A DNA stretch of 64,000 nt from an uncultured Limosilactobacillus sp. (GTDB taxonomy: Bacteria > Bacillota > Bacilli > Lactobacillales > Lactobacillaceae): positions 48,816-112,815 of the forward strand of contig CALVGV010000001.1 of NCBI GenBank assembly GCA_944327195.1. Reading direction: 5' to 3'. The notes beneath the pieces were generated by a model that ran no database searches, had not been told where the DNA came from, and was given only the letters and a program-made list of their open reading frames with translations. The position numbers and the translations under genes were made by a program. Below, piece after piece: positions 25,587 through 34,202 of this stretch. Positions within the stretch are counted from its first letter, which is position 1; each line of letters begins with the position of its first letter.

Positions 25587-27959
25587 CTAGGAGAAGTAGG
25601 CGATCGTCGCCCCGTCTCCGCCGTTGTTCGGCGAGGCGTAGCCAAAGCGCTTCACCCGCGGGTTGCTCTGCAGGTACTCGGTGGTCATCTTGCGTAGGGC
25701 CCCGGTCCCCTTGCCGTGGACGATCGTCACGCTCGGCAGGTTGTTCAAGAGGGAGTGGTCGATGAAGTCGGCCAGCTCGCTTTGGGCCTGCTCGTAGCGC
25801 TTGCCCCGCAGGTCGAGCCGGGCGCCGGTCTGGCGGGTTTGGACCGTCCGCACCCGCATCCGCCGCGGCGCCTTTTCCCGGGTCTGCTTGAGTTGCTGCT
25901 TGGAGATCTTCTCGAGGTCGGCCTCGTCGATCGCCATCTTCAGCATCCCCAGCTGGACCTCCCACTTGTGCTGGCCGCGCTTGCTCAGCAGTTCCCCCTG
26001 CTGGCCGTAGGACTTAACCTGCACGGCGTCGCCGACGTGGAGGTCGTGCTTGGCCTTGGCCCGGCGGAGGACCGAGTTGTGCTTGAGCCGCGGGTCCTTG
26101 TGGAGGGCGTTCAGCGCCCCCTGGGCATCGATCAGCTGGTGCTCCTTGACCCCGGCCCCCTGCTGGATCTCCAGCTGGCGGAGGTGGTGGATGATCTTAT
26201 CGGCATTCTTCTTGGCGGTGGCGACCTCGTGGTTGGCGCGGTTGCGAGCGTCCTCGTAGAGCTTGTCACGTTGCTCGTTGAAGCGGTCGAGCTTCTGGGT
26301 CAGCTCGGCCTCCTTGGCCTTGGAGTCGGCCAGGGTGGCCTCTAGCTCCTCGTTCTTTTCGCGGACCTGCTTGCGCTGCTCAACCAGGTCGCCGATCATC
26401 GCGTTCAGCTCCTGGCTGTCGTCGGAAACCAGCGCCTGGGCCCCGGTGATCACTTCCGGATCAAGGCCGAGCCGCTTGGCAATCGCGATCCCGTTTGACT
26501 GCCCCGGGATCCCTAACAGCAGGCGGTAGGTCGGCTGGAGGGTCTCCTGGTCGAATTCCATGCTGGCGTTGATCGTTTGGGCGCGGTCGTAGCCGTAGAC
26601 CTTCAGTTCCGGATAGTGGGTGGTGATCACCACTTCACTGCCAATCACGCCGAGGCGGTCGAGGATCGCCATTGCCAGGGCCGCCCCCTCCTTCGGGTCG
26701 GTCCCGGCCCCCAGTTCGTCGAGCAGGACCAGCGACTTGGCGGTCGTTTCGTCAAGGATCTGCTTGACGTTTTCCATGTGGCCGGAGAAGGTCGACAGGT
26801 TCTGTTCCAGCGACTGCTCGTCGCCGATGTCGGCAAAGATGTTGTCGAAGACGGCTACCTGGGAGTTTTCCTTGGCCGGGATGAAGAGGCCAGCCTGGGC
26901 CATCAGCTGGACCGTCCCCAGGGTCTTTAGGGTGATCGTCTTCCCCCCGGTGTTGGGCCCGGTGATCACGATCGCCTGGTAGTCCTTGCCGAGGATGATG
27001 TCGTTGGCCACCACCCGCTTGGGGTCGATCAGCGGGTGGCGGGCCGCCCGCAGGTAAACGATCCCCTCGTCGTTGACCAGCGGCAGGCTGGCCTTGGTGG
27101 CCGCCGCCAGCTTGGCCTTGGCGTTGATGAAGTCGAGGTGGCCGAGGATCTCCTCGTTCTTGGCGATGTCTTGCCGGTAGGGCGCCACCAGGGCCGATAG
27201 CTCAGCCAGCACCCGGCGGACCTCCTGGCGTTCTTCCAGCTGGGCCGAACGGAGACGGTTGTTGAGTTCCATCGCACTGGCCGGCTCGATGTAGAGGGTC
27301 TGGCCACTGGCCGACTGGTCGTGAACCACCCCGCCGAACTGGGCACGGTACTTGGCGATCACCGGGATCACGTAGCGGTCGTCGCGGACGGTGATGATCG
27401 GCTCGGAGAGGTGCTTGGCCGCCTTGCCCCGGGTGTAGCGCTCGAGGTTCTGGCGGATTTCGGCCTCGGTCTGGGTGATCAGCTGGCGCAGGCCGTGGAG
27501 CTTGGGCGAGGCCTCGTCAGTCACCCGGCCGTCGGGGTCGATCGCCACCAGCAGGCGCTTGGTGACGCTCGGCAGGGTTGCCAAGCGGTTGACCGCCTGG
27601 TCGATCGTCCGCAGCTTGACTTTCTTGTCGGCCAGCTGGTCGAAGAAGTTTTGCACCGCCATGCTGGCCCGCAACACCTGGCCGAGCTGGGCCAGTTCGG
27701 TCCCGTTCAGGCTGGCCTTGACCCGCAACCGCCGCAGCTGGGGGGTGACGTCGGCCAGGCTCGGCAGCGGGATGCCGCCCTCCAGGCGCAGGATGTCGGC
27801 CCCGTCCTCGGTTTCCACCAGCCAGTGCTGGATGGTCGCCAAATCGGTTGCCGGCAGCAGGGCCGTTACTTCCCGCTGGCCGGCCGCCGAGGCCAAGTAC
27901 GGCCGCAGTTGGCCCTTGATCTTATCGAATTCAAGGGTTGCCAAAATCTTTTCGTTCAT
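25587..27959 (-). CDS. mutS2: Endonuclease MutS2
   Basis: MutS-type ATPase without the mismatch-binding domain, acting on recombination intermediates and collided ribosomes in Bacillus (as RqcU/MutSB). The 790-residue protein has the ATPase P-loop GPNTGGKT (about residue 333), LLDELGAGTDP as Walker B, a long charged coiled-coil (about 510-620), and a C-terminal Smr nuclease domain with LDLRGKRYEQA and HGKGTGALR. I chose ATG 27957-27959 (GGAG nine bases upstream) over the adjacent TTG. It follows cvpA by 15 bases. Confidence 0.97.
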   Translation of the reverse strand: MNEKILATLEFDKIKGQLRPYLASAAGQREVTALLPATDLATIQHWLVETEDGADILRLEGGIPLPSLADVTPQLRRLRVKASLNGTELAQLGQVLRASMAVQNFFDQLADKKVKLRTIDQAVNRLATLPSVTKRLLVAIDPDGRVTDEASPKLHGLRQLITQTEAEIRQNLERYTRGKAAKHLSEPIITVRDDRYVIPVIAKYRAQFGGVVHDQSASGQTLYIEPASAMELNNRLRSAQLEERQEVRRVLAELSALVAPYRQDIAKNEEILGHLDFINAKAKLAAATKASLPLVNDEGIVYLRAARHPLIDPKRVVANDIILGKDYQAIVITGPNTGGKTITLKTLGTVQLMAQAGLFIPAKENSQVAVFDNIFADIGDEQSLEQNLSTFSGHMENVKQILDETTAKSLVLLDELGAGTDPKEGAALAMAILDRLGVIGSEVVITTHYPELKVYGYDRAQTINASMEFDQETLQPTYRLLLGIPGQSNGIAIAKRLGLDPEVITGAQALVSDDSQELNAMIGDLVEQRKQVREKNEELEATLADSKAKEAELTQKLDRFNEQRDKLYEDARNRANHEVATAKKNADKIIHHLRQLEIQQGAGVKEHQLIDAQGALNALHKDPRLKHNSVLRRAKAKHDLHVGDAVQVKSYGQQGELLSKRGQHKWEVQLGMLKMAIDEADLEKISKQQLKQTREKAPRRMRVRTVQTRQTGARLDLRGKRYEQAQSELADFIDHSLLNNLPSVTIVHGKGTGALRKMTTEYLQSNPRVKRFGYASPNNGGDGATIAYFS

Positions 27960-27974
27960 CAATTTTCTCTCCTC

Positions 27975-28496
27975 CTAACTGAGCCATTGCAGGGCGGCCG
28001 CCGCCAGCCCCGGGGTTTTCTTGATGATCAACTGGGCGAGCCCCGATTCGACCAGTTGGGTTTGCCACCAGGTGATCGGCAGGGCCTGGAGGCAGAAGAG
28101 CAGCAAGAAGACGATCAGGTAGCCGATCAGGACGTTGAGCAGGCCCCCGGCCAGGGCGTTGAGCCCGCCGACGACCGGGACCTTCTTCAGGAAGCGGGTG
28201 CTGCGCAGGAACCAGCGGCCGACGAAGCTGGTCCCCCAAAAGATCAGCATGAAGGCGATCCCGTTGTAGAAAAACTGGTTGGTGGTCGTCGTGATCGTGC
28301 TGGTGGTGCTACTCGACGAGCTGATGGTTGGCAAGAGGGTTGCCAGGGCGCTGCCGAGCGGCTTGGCCGCCAGGTGGGCGAGGAACCAGCCGCAGAAGTA
28401 GGTTACCGTCGACAGCAGGATACTGATCAGCCCCCGCTCCTTGCCGTTGATGAAGGCGCCAAGAAAGATTACTAGAATTGCCGTGGAAAGAATCAT
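27975..28496 (-). CDS. CvpA family membrane protein
   Basis: A 173-residue protein with four to five membrane helices (for example STAILVIFLGAFI and LNVLIGYLIVFLLLFCL), the CvpA/YshB pattern. It precedes mutS2 as in Bacillus (yshB-mutSB). Function is not defined beyond envelope physiology. The SD is GGAGG, eight bases before the ATG. Confidence 0.85.
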   Translation of the reverse strand: MILSTAILVIFLGAFINGKERGLISILLSTVTYFCGWFLAHLAAKPLGSALATLLPTISSSSSTTSTITTTTNQFFYNGIAFMLIFWGTSFVGRWFLRSTRFLKKVPVVGGLNALAGGLLNVLIGYLIVFLLLFCLQALPITWWQTQLVESGLAQLIIKKTPGLAAAALQWLS

Positions 28497-28531
28497 TAAC
28501 TAGTCCTCCGTGGGAATTTACTTTGGGAGAG

Positions 28532-28690
28532 TGGCCTCCGCTCCGCGAACCTTGCGGGCCGTGACGATAGTGGGCACAACTTTGAGCCCCTCCGGGTCTC
28601 AAAGCTTGGCCTTTCACTAGGCGGTAAACCGCCAAGTGAAATTTCACCATCTTGGTCCGCCGGTTCGCTCCGCTCCGGCCAGGTGGTACC
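28532..28690. repeat. Structured repeat, copy 1 (upstream of rnhC)
   Basis: A cruciform-like element between divergent cvpA and rnhC. An outer stem joins TGGCC and GCGAACC (28532-28551) to GGTTCGC and GGCCA (28662-28681). Inside are two hairpins: CTTTGAG/CTCAAAG (28580-28604) and TTTCACTAGGCGG/CCGCCAAGTGAAA (28612-28641). It ends with GGTGGTACC. A second copy lies behind rnhC, with compensatory changes in both inner stems. The rest of 28497-28929 holds no ORF; TGGTATCAT near 28900 may be part of the rnhC promoter. Confidence 0.75.
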
Positions 28691-28929
28691 AATTCAACCA
28701 AGAGAAGAGCCAACGTTACTAGTCAACACCAGAACCGACCTTTCGATCCTAGTTTACCTATCTAACGTTATCCCTCGCCTTTCTGATGATGATCGATTGT
28801 GCTTGATGAGATATCATTACCACCTACTACTTCTCGCTTTCTCCTCCCGTTCCCCTTCACCAGTTCGTGCCGCTCGGAAGGCGTGCCGGCGTGGTATCAT
28901 TGAGAAAACCCATTTGAAAGGAATTTGTC

Positions 28930-29826
28930 ATGCAAACCGTCCTCAAAGTTTCGCCCGCCACCCTCAAGAAGATGGCGGCCACCTACCCCGCCAACCGCAA
29001 GCTGCCGGCCGGGGCGGCCTTCGCCGCCAAGCTGGCCCAGGTGACGATCACCGGCTACAAGTCCGGCAAGGTACTCTTCCAGGGGGCCCAGGCCGCCGCC
29101 GAGGCCGCCCGCTGGGGGGAGGTCTCCGCCGCCGGGGCTGGCAAGGCTTCCGTCGCCAGCGACCTGCCGGCCAACTTCGCCCGCCTGAGCGTTCTCGGCT
29201 CCGACGAGGTCGGCACCGGCTCCTACTTTGGCCCGCTGACGACCGCCGCCGTTTACGTGGCCAGCGACCAGGTGGCCCAGCTGGAGAAGCTAGGGGTCCG
29301 CGACTCCAAGCAACTGACCGACCCGCAGATCCGCCAGCTGGCCCACCAGATCACCGCCACCTGCCCCTACCACGTCCTCGACCTGGCGCCACACGACTAC
29401 AACCGGCTGATCAAGCAGTACAACCAGGCCCAGCTAAAGGCCCTTTGCCACAACTTCGTCCTCCTAAAGGTCGAAGAAAAGATCGCCCCGACCAAGCCGG
29501 CGGCGGTCCTGATCGACCAGTTCGTCAAGCCGGCGACCTACTTCAAGTACCTCCGCGGCCAGGAAGAAATCCTGCGCCAGGACGTCTACTTCAAGGAGAA
29601 GGGCGAGGGCTACCACGTGGCAGTTGCCGCCGCTTCGATCGTCGCCCGCGCCTACTCGCTGGCGACGATCGACCGGTTGAGTGAGGCGGCCGGGATGACC
29701 CTGCCGATTGGGGCCGGGGTCAAGGTTGACCAAATTGGCAAGCAGTTGGTGGCCAAGGGGCTGGACCTCGATCAGTTCGCTAAGTTACACTTCGCGAATA
29801 CTAAGCGGATTCGGGGCGTGCGTTAG
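28930..29826 (+). CDS. rnhC: Ribonuclease HIII
   Basis: Degrades RNA in RNA-DNA hybrids. The 298-residue protein has the TBP-like substrate-binding domain at the N-terminus (about residues 1-80) and the catalytic domain starting at GSDEVGTGSYFGPL (Asp-Glu pair of the active site), with DSKQL, LIDQF and AAASIVARAYSL further on. The SD is AAAGGA. It is the only plus-strand gene in a long minus-strand block and is bracketed by two structured repeats, so it may have been inverted or moved as a unit. Confidence 0.96.
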   Translation: MQTVLKVSPATLKKMAATYPANRKLPAGAAFAAKLAQVTITGYKSGKVLFQGAQAAAEAARWGEVSAAGAGKASVASDLPANFARLSVLGSDEVGTGSYFGPLTTAAVYVASDQVAQLEKLGVRDSKQLTDPQIRQLAHQITATCPYHVLDLAPHDYNRLIKQYNQAQLKALCHNFVLLKVEEKIAPTKPAAVLIDQFVKPATYFKYLRGQEEILRQDVYFKEKGEGYHVAVAAASIVARAYSLATIDRLSEAAGMTLPIGAGVKVDQIGKQLVAKGLDLDQFAKLHFANTKRIRGVR

Positions 29827-29831
29827 ATCAT

Positions 29832-30003
29832 GGCCTCCGGGGAGCAGCTGCCGGGACACTGGAACGGGGTGGGCACGACTTGAAGCCCCCCGCACTCGCT
29901 TCGCTCTGCGGCGGTCTTCAAGCTCGGCCTTCCACTAGGCGATGAATCGCCAAGTGGAACGACACCCCTGAGGTCCCGGGTCTGCTCCCCTCCGGCGGTG
30001 GTA
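29832..30003. repeat. Structured repeat, copy 2 (downstream of rnhC)
   Basis: Same plan as the copy at 28532. Outer stem GGGGAGCAG / CTGCTCCCC (29839-29847 with 29982-29990); inner hairpins CTTGAAG/CTTCAAG (29879-29922) and TTCCACTAGGCGAT/ATCGCCAAGTGGAA (29930-29959). Shared unpaired blocks are GTGGGCAC and CACTAGGCG, and GGTGGTACC closes both. Paired positions differ between copies in a compensatory way. The remaining stretch up to 30100 holds no gene. Confidence 0.75.
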
Positions 30004-30104
30004 CCCCGGTTACTGTCGGTTCTCTTCGGAGCCAGCCAAGACACTCGTTTCCATATGGGCAACCAGTGTTTTTACGAATACCACCTTACGCCAAAAGCAA
30101 AAAG

Positions 30105-30133
30105 AAGAGGCTAGGAGCAATTCCCGGCCTCTT
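30105..30133. terminator. Terminator of the alaS-distal operon ireB-ruvX-DUF1292
   Basis: Stem AAGAGGC / GCCTCTT with A and T runs on both sides; ends the minus-strand operon and would also stop plus-strand transcription from rnhC. Confidence 0.8.
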
Positions 30134-30139
30134 TTACTT

Positions 30140-30448
30140 TTACAGGTTCAGGTTCCCGTCATCATTGATGAAGGTGTTCATTACCTCCTGAACCATTTCC
30201 CATTCCTTGTCGTCTTCGATCGGCAGGAACTCGATGTCTTCATCCTCGTTTTCCGGTTCGTTGAAGGCGAAGGCCACCAGCTGGGCCCCGTCCTCACTTT
30301 CCTCCTGGCTCTTCGGGTAGAGGCAAATGTACCACTTGCCGTTTTCCGGGTTTTGGAAGCGGAGGACCTCCTGGAAGAGTTCCTCGTTCCCCTGGTCGTC
30401 AACGTAGGCGAATTCCTCGCCCTCGCTCATTGCATTTTGCTTTTCCAT
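30140..30448 (-). CDS. DUF1292 protein (YrzB family)
   Basis: A very acidic 102-residue protein of the DUF1292 family (EEFAYVDDQGNEELFQEVLRF, then YICLYPKSQ and IEFLPIEDDKEWEMVQEV). Function unknown. It is the third gene of the conserved Firmicutes set ireB-ruvX-yrzB and starts four bases after ruvX. Confidence 0.93.
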   Translation of the reverse strand: MEKQNAMSEGEEFAYVDDQGNEELFQEVLRFQNPENGKWYICLYPKSQEESEDGAQLVAFAFNEPENEDEDIEFLPIEDDKEWEMVQEVMNTFINDDGNLNL

Positions 30449-30452
30449 TTGT

Positions 30453-30896
30453 CTATCCTTTCAGACGGGCCACCAACTTGCCCTTGCGATCAAGATAGTT
30501 CTGCAAGATCAGGCTGGCCGCCAGTTCATCGATGACCTTCTTTTGCTTGCGCCGCGAGATGTCAGCCTCCTCGACCAACATTCGGTGGGCCTGGACGGTC
30601 GTCAACCGCTCGTCTTGAAAGTCGACCGGCAGGCCAAACTTTTCCTCTAACATCTCGCCGTAGCGGCGGGCGGCCTCCACCCGCGGTCCCTCGGTGTTGT
30701 TCATGTTCTTGGGCAGGCCGACCACGAAGCCGGTCACCTGGCGGGCCTTCACCAGTTCGGCCACCCGGTCGAGGCCGAAGACTTCATTTTCCTCGTCGAT
30801 CGGGATGATCTCCACCCCCTGGGCGGTCCAGCCGAGCGGGTCGCTTTCGGCCACCCCGACCGTCTTGGAGCCGACGTCTAATCCGAGCAGGCGCAT
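30453..30896 (-). CDS. ruvX: Putative Holliday junction resolvase / pre-16S rRNA nuclease YqgF
   Basis: RNase H-fold nuclease of 147 residues. Seen are the N-terminal [16 protein letters not shown] with the first catalytic Asp, [15 protein letters not shown], and [10 protein letters not shown] at the end. Family members process 16S rRNA 5' ends and may resolve junctions. Its start overlaps the ireB stop as TAATG. Confidence 0.94.
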   Translation of the reverse strand: MRLLGLDVGSKTVGVAESDPLGWTAQGVEIIPIDEENEVFGLDRVAELVKARQVTGFVVGLPKNMNNTEGPRVEAARRYGEMLEEKFGLPVDFQDERLTTVQAHRMLVEEADISRRKQKKVIDELAASLILQNYLDRKGKLVARLKG

Positions 30897-31168
30897 TAGC
30901 GAACCTCGCCGTTGCTCTTTAAGTAGTCCTTAACGAGCTCCTCGATGATTTCGTCGCGTTCGTGTTCGCGGATCAGGTTGCGGGCGTTGTTGAGCCGCGG
31001 GATGTAGGCCGGGTCGCCGGACAGCAAGTAGCCAACAATCTGGTTGATCGGGTTGTAGCCCTTTTCTTCGAGGGCCTCGTAGACCGTCTTCAACGTTTCC
31101 TTCACGTTCTTCTCATGCTTTTGACCAAAATCAAAGAACATTGTTTCATCACTAGCCATTTTGGTCAC
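30896..31168 (-). CDS. IreB-family regulatory phosphoprotein
   Basis: A 90-residue protein of the UPF0297/IreB family ([49 protein letters not shown]). In enterococci it is phosphorylated by the IreK kinase and affects cephalosporin resistance. First gene of its operon, with the SD AGAGGTGA and a good promoter at 31193-31221. Confidence 0.94.
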   Translation of the reverse strand: MTKMASDETMFFDFGQKHEKNVKETLKTVYEALEEKGYNPINQIVGYLLSGDPAYIPRLNNARNLIREHERDEIIEELVKDYLKSNGEVR

Positions 31169-31192
31169 CTCTTTACATATTATCGCTTTCTC

Positions 31193-31221
31193 ATTTTACT
31201 ATAATGAACCCGAAAGCACAA
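31193..31221 (-). promoter_or_regulatory. Promoter of ireB-ruvX-DUF1292
   Basis: TTGTGC, 17 bases, TAAAAT on the minus strand, 25 bases upstream of the ireB start. Confidence 0.65.
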
Positions 31222-31240
31222 ACGAGACTAGGCGGGTTGC

Positions 31241-31272
31241 AAAAAACGACGGTCGCGCTCGCGATCGTCGTT
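31241..31272 (-). terminator. Terminator of alaS
   Basis: Stem AACGACG / CGTCGTT extended by TCGCGAGCGCGA in the loop, followed by TTTTTTGC on the minus strand. Confidence 0.9.
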
Positions 31273-31279
31273 TGGCTTG

Positions 31280-33934
31280 CTATTCGTTCATGAAGGCCGC
31301 TGCCTGCTTGATTGCCTCCGGCAGGCCGGCCGGCTTCTTGCCGCCGGCTTGGGCCAGGGTTGGCCGGCCGCCGCCGCCCCCGTTGATTGCCGGGGCGATG
31401 GCCTTGATCAGGTCACCAGCCTTGACTTCCTTGCTTTTGGCGTCGCTGACGGCCACCAGCAAGTTGGCCTTTTCGCCAACCGCCGTCCCGAGGACCAGGA
31501 CGTCGGAGAGCTGCTTTTGCCGCCATTCGTCGGCCAGCTGACGGAGTTCGCCCATCCCGGCGACCTTGATTTCGGCCGCGATCAGGCTCCCCTTGGCCAG
31601 GGATTGCACGTTATCGAAGACTGCGCTTGCCTGCTGGGCGGCGATCTTGGCCTGGAGGGCCTCCTTTTGCTTGCTGGTTTCCTTCAGGTCGGCCAGCACC
31701 TCGTCCACCCGGTGCGGCACTTCCTTGACCTGGGCGGTCTTCAGGCTGGTTGCCGCCTGGTCGAGCAGGTCAACCCGCTCCTGCATGAACTTGAAGGCGT
31801 CGCTGGCGGTAACGGCCTCGATCCGCCGCACGCCGGCGCCGACGCCCCCTTCGGACACGATCTTGAAGAGGCCCAGCTCGTTGGTGTTCTTCACGTGGTC
31901 CCCGCCACAGAACTCGGTGTTGAAGTCGCCGATCTTGACCACGCGGACCTTGTCGCCGTACTTGTCGGAGAAGAGGGCGATCGCCCCCATCTTCTTGGCC
32001 GAGTCGATGTCGGTTTCGACGGTCGTGACCGGGATTTCCTTCCAGATTTGCTCGTTGACCATCGCCTCGACCTTCTTCAGGTCGGCTGCCGTTACCTGGC
32101 CGAAGTGGTTGAAGTCAAAGCGCAGGTAGTGGGCCTCAACCAGCGAACCGGCCTGCTGGGTGTGGCCGCCGAGGACGTTGCGCAGGGCCTGGTCGAGCAG
32201 GTGGGTGGCGGTGTGGTTCTTTTCGATCTTCAGGTGACGGGCCCGGTCAACGACCAGCTTGTAGCGGGCGCCCTTCTTGAGGGGCTTTTCCAGTTGAACC
32301 CGGTGCAGGTTCTGCTGGTTCGGCGCGTGCTGAACGTCAACCACCTTGCCGATCACGGCGCCGTAGTTATCGATGATCTGCCCGGTGTCGGCCACCTGGC
32401 CCCCCATCTCGGCGTAGAACGGCGTCTTGTCGAAGATCACCTCGATGTCGTCGGCCGCCGGGTCGGCTTCCTCGACGTGCTGGCCGTCAACGGCGAGGCC
32501 GATCACCTTGGCGCCGTCAACCTGCAGGTCGGTGTAGCCGACGTAGGTGCTTTCTTCCTTGAAGTCGGTCCAGAGGTCGGTTTGAACCCCCATCCCGTTG
32601 TCCATGTCGCGGGCGTTGCGGGCGCGGTTTTGCTGCTCGGTCATGGCGGCGGCAAAGCCCTTGTCGTCAACTTCCAGACCCTCGTCGGCGGCGTATTCCT
32701 CGGTCAGTTCAACCGGGAAGCCGTAGGTGTCGTAGAGCTTGAAGGCGGTTTGACCGTCGATTTGCTTGTTGCCGGCCTTCTTGGCGTCGGCGATCACCTG
32801 GTTGAGCAAGTTCAGCCCGCCGTTCAGAGTGGTGCTGAAGCGGTCCTCTTCGGACTTGATCACCTTGGCCACGTAATCGGCGTTCTTCAGGATGTCCGGG
32901 TAGTAGTCCTTCATGATCTCGCCGACGGTTGGCACCATCTTGGCCAGGAATGGATCGTCGATGCCGAGCTTCTTGCCGGCAACCACCGACCGCCGCAGGA
33001 GCCGGCGGATCACGTAGCCGCGGCCCATGTTGGACGGCAGGGCGCCGTCGTTGATGGCGAAGGTGATCGAGCGGATATGGTCGGCGATGATCTTAAACTG
33101 GATGTCGTCGGTCTTGTTTTCCCCGTAGTGCTTGTCCTTAGAGAAACCCTCGACCTGCTTGATCAGCGGCAGGAAGAGGTCGGTTTCAAAGTTGGTCGGG
33201 GCGTTTTCGAAGATCGAAACCACCCGTTCCAGCCCCATCCCGGTATCAATGTTCTTGTGGGGCAGCGGTTCGTAGGTGTCCTCCGGGGTGTGGTTGAACT
33301 GGGAGAAGACGATGTTCCAGATTTCCAGGTAGCGCTCGTTTTCGCCGCCCGGGTAGGATTCGGGGTCGTCTTCCGGCAGGTTGTTCATCTCCTGGCCACG
33401 GTCGTAGAAGATTTCGGTGTCCGGACCGGACGGCCCCTGACCGATGTCCCAGAAGTTGTCCTGGTCGGCGATCAGGTGGTCCTCCTTCACCCCGGCCTTG
33501 AGCCAGCATTCCTTGGCCTCGTGGTCCTTCGGGTAGTAGGTGATGTAGAGCTTTTCCGGGTCGAAGCCGTACCAGTCGTCGCTGGTCAGCAGTTCCCAGG
33601 CCCAGGGAATGACCTCCTGCTTGAAGTAGTCACCCACCGAGAAGTTCCCCAGCATTTCAAACATCGTGTGGTGACGGGCGGTCTTGCCGACGTTTTCGAT
33701 GTCGTTCGTCCGGATACTCTTTTGCGAGGAGGTCATCCGCGGGTTCTTTGGCACCACTTCACCGTCGAAGTACTTCTTCATCGTTGCCACCCCGGAGTTG
33801 ATCCAGAGCAGGGTTGGGTCGTTGACCGGCACCAGCGAGGCACTCGGCATCTCGGTGTGACCGTGATGAATGAAGAAGTCCAGGTACATCCGCCGCACCT
33901 GGGCGCTGTTCAACTTTTTCAGTTCTTTCACCAT
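31280..33934 (-). CDS. alaS: Alanine--tRNA ligase
   Basis: Charges tRNA-Ala. The 884-residue length is normal. Seen in order: class II catalytic core (SASLVPVNDPTLLWINSGVA, then TGMGLERVVSIFE and GRGYVIRRLLRRSV), the editing domain with HTATH and CGGDH metal-binding motifs, a coiled-coil, and the C-Ala domain with a glycine-rich GGGGGRP segment. I chose the ATG at 33932-33934 (AGGA upstream); the frame is open further upstream but that part is the T-box leader. It is controlled by the T-box riboswitch before it. Confidence 0.97.
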   Translation of the reverse strand: MVKELKKLNSAQVRRMYLDFFIHHGHTEMPSASLVPVNDPTLLWINSGVATMKKYFDGEVVPKNPRMTSSQKSIRTNDIENVGKTARHHTMFEMLGNFSVGDYFKQEVIPWAWELLTSDDWYGFDPEKLYITYYPKDHEAKECWLKAGVKEDHLIADQDNFWDIGQGPSGPDTEIFYDRGQEMNNLPEDDPESYPGGENERYLEIWNIVFSQFNHTPEDTYEPLPHKNIDTGMGLERVVSIFENAPTNFETDLFLPLIKQVEGFSKDKHYGENKTDDIQFKIIADHIRSITFAINDGALPSNMGRGYVIRRLLRRSVVAGKKLGIDDPFLAKMVPTVGEIMKDYYPDILKNADYVAKVIKSEEDRFSTTLNGGLNLLNQVIADAKKAGNKQIDGQTAFKLYDTYGFPVELTEEYAADEGLEVDDKGFAAAMTEQQNRARNARDMDNGMGVQTDLWTDFKEESTYVGYTDLQVDGAKVIGLAVDGQHVEEADPAADDIEVIFDKTPFYAEMGGQVADTGQIIDNYGAVIGKVVDVQHAPNQQNLHRVQLEKPLKKGARYKLVVDRARHLKIEKNHTATHLLDQALRNVLGGHTQQAGSLVEAHYLRFDFNHFGQVTAADLKKVEAMVNEQIWKEIPVTTVETDIDSAKKMGAIALFSDKYGDKVRVVKIGDFNTEFCGGDHVKNTNELGLFKIVSEGGVGAGVRRIEAVTASDAFKFMQERVDLLDQAATSLKTAQVKEVPHRVDEVLADLKETSKQKEALQAKIAAQQASAVFDNVQSLAKGSLIAAEIKVAGMGELRQLADEWRQKQLSDVLVLGTAVGEKANLLVAVSDAKSKEVKAGDLIKAIAPAINGGGGGRPTLAQAGGKKPAGLPEAIKQAAAFMNE

Positions 33935-33959
33935 TCTCATCCTTTCCTGGGCCATAACG

Positions 33960-34167
33960 GGCGTTTGCCCATTAAAACACAAAATCCATCCTTGGAAACA
34001 GAGACGCCCGAAGCGCGGTACCACTCTGCTTGCAACGATGGATTTCGTATGCCACTTTAAAGCATTTAGTTCAATTTTACTTGGGGAGCAACCGGAAGCG
34101 CCGGCCCCGTTTCACACCTACCAACGGGTCGCTTTCCCCGGGAGAACCCCCGGTCATGTCCCAAACA
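33960..34167 (-). promoter_or_regulatory. T-box riboswitch of alaS
   Basis: The T-box core AGAGTGGTACCGCG lies at 34014-34027 on the minus strand. A competing terminator stem (AAATCCATC with GATGGATTT, followed by TTGTGTTTT) surrounds it. The upstream 110 bases are GC-rich and foldable, as expected for Stem I. Uncharged tRNA-Ala should allow read-through into alaS. I could not assign the specifier codon with certainty. Confidence 0.88.
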
Positions 34168-34173
34168 CCTAGC

Positions 34174-34202
34174 ATTATACCGTCAGTTCCCGGGAAAATC
34201 AA
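34174..34202 (-). promoter_or_regulatory. Promoter of the alaS leader
   Basis: TTGATT, 17 bases, TATAAT on the minus strand; the -35 overlaps the stop codon of the upstream helicase gene. Confidence 0.75.

Noticed and set aside
31277-34060. 927-codon open frame antisense to alaS, and similar long antisense frames opposite mutS, recA, mutS2 and rodZ
   Set aside because: They mirror real genes of very high third-position GC, lack ribosome binding sites and show no domain content.
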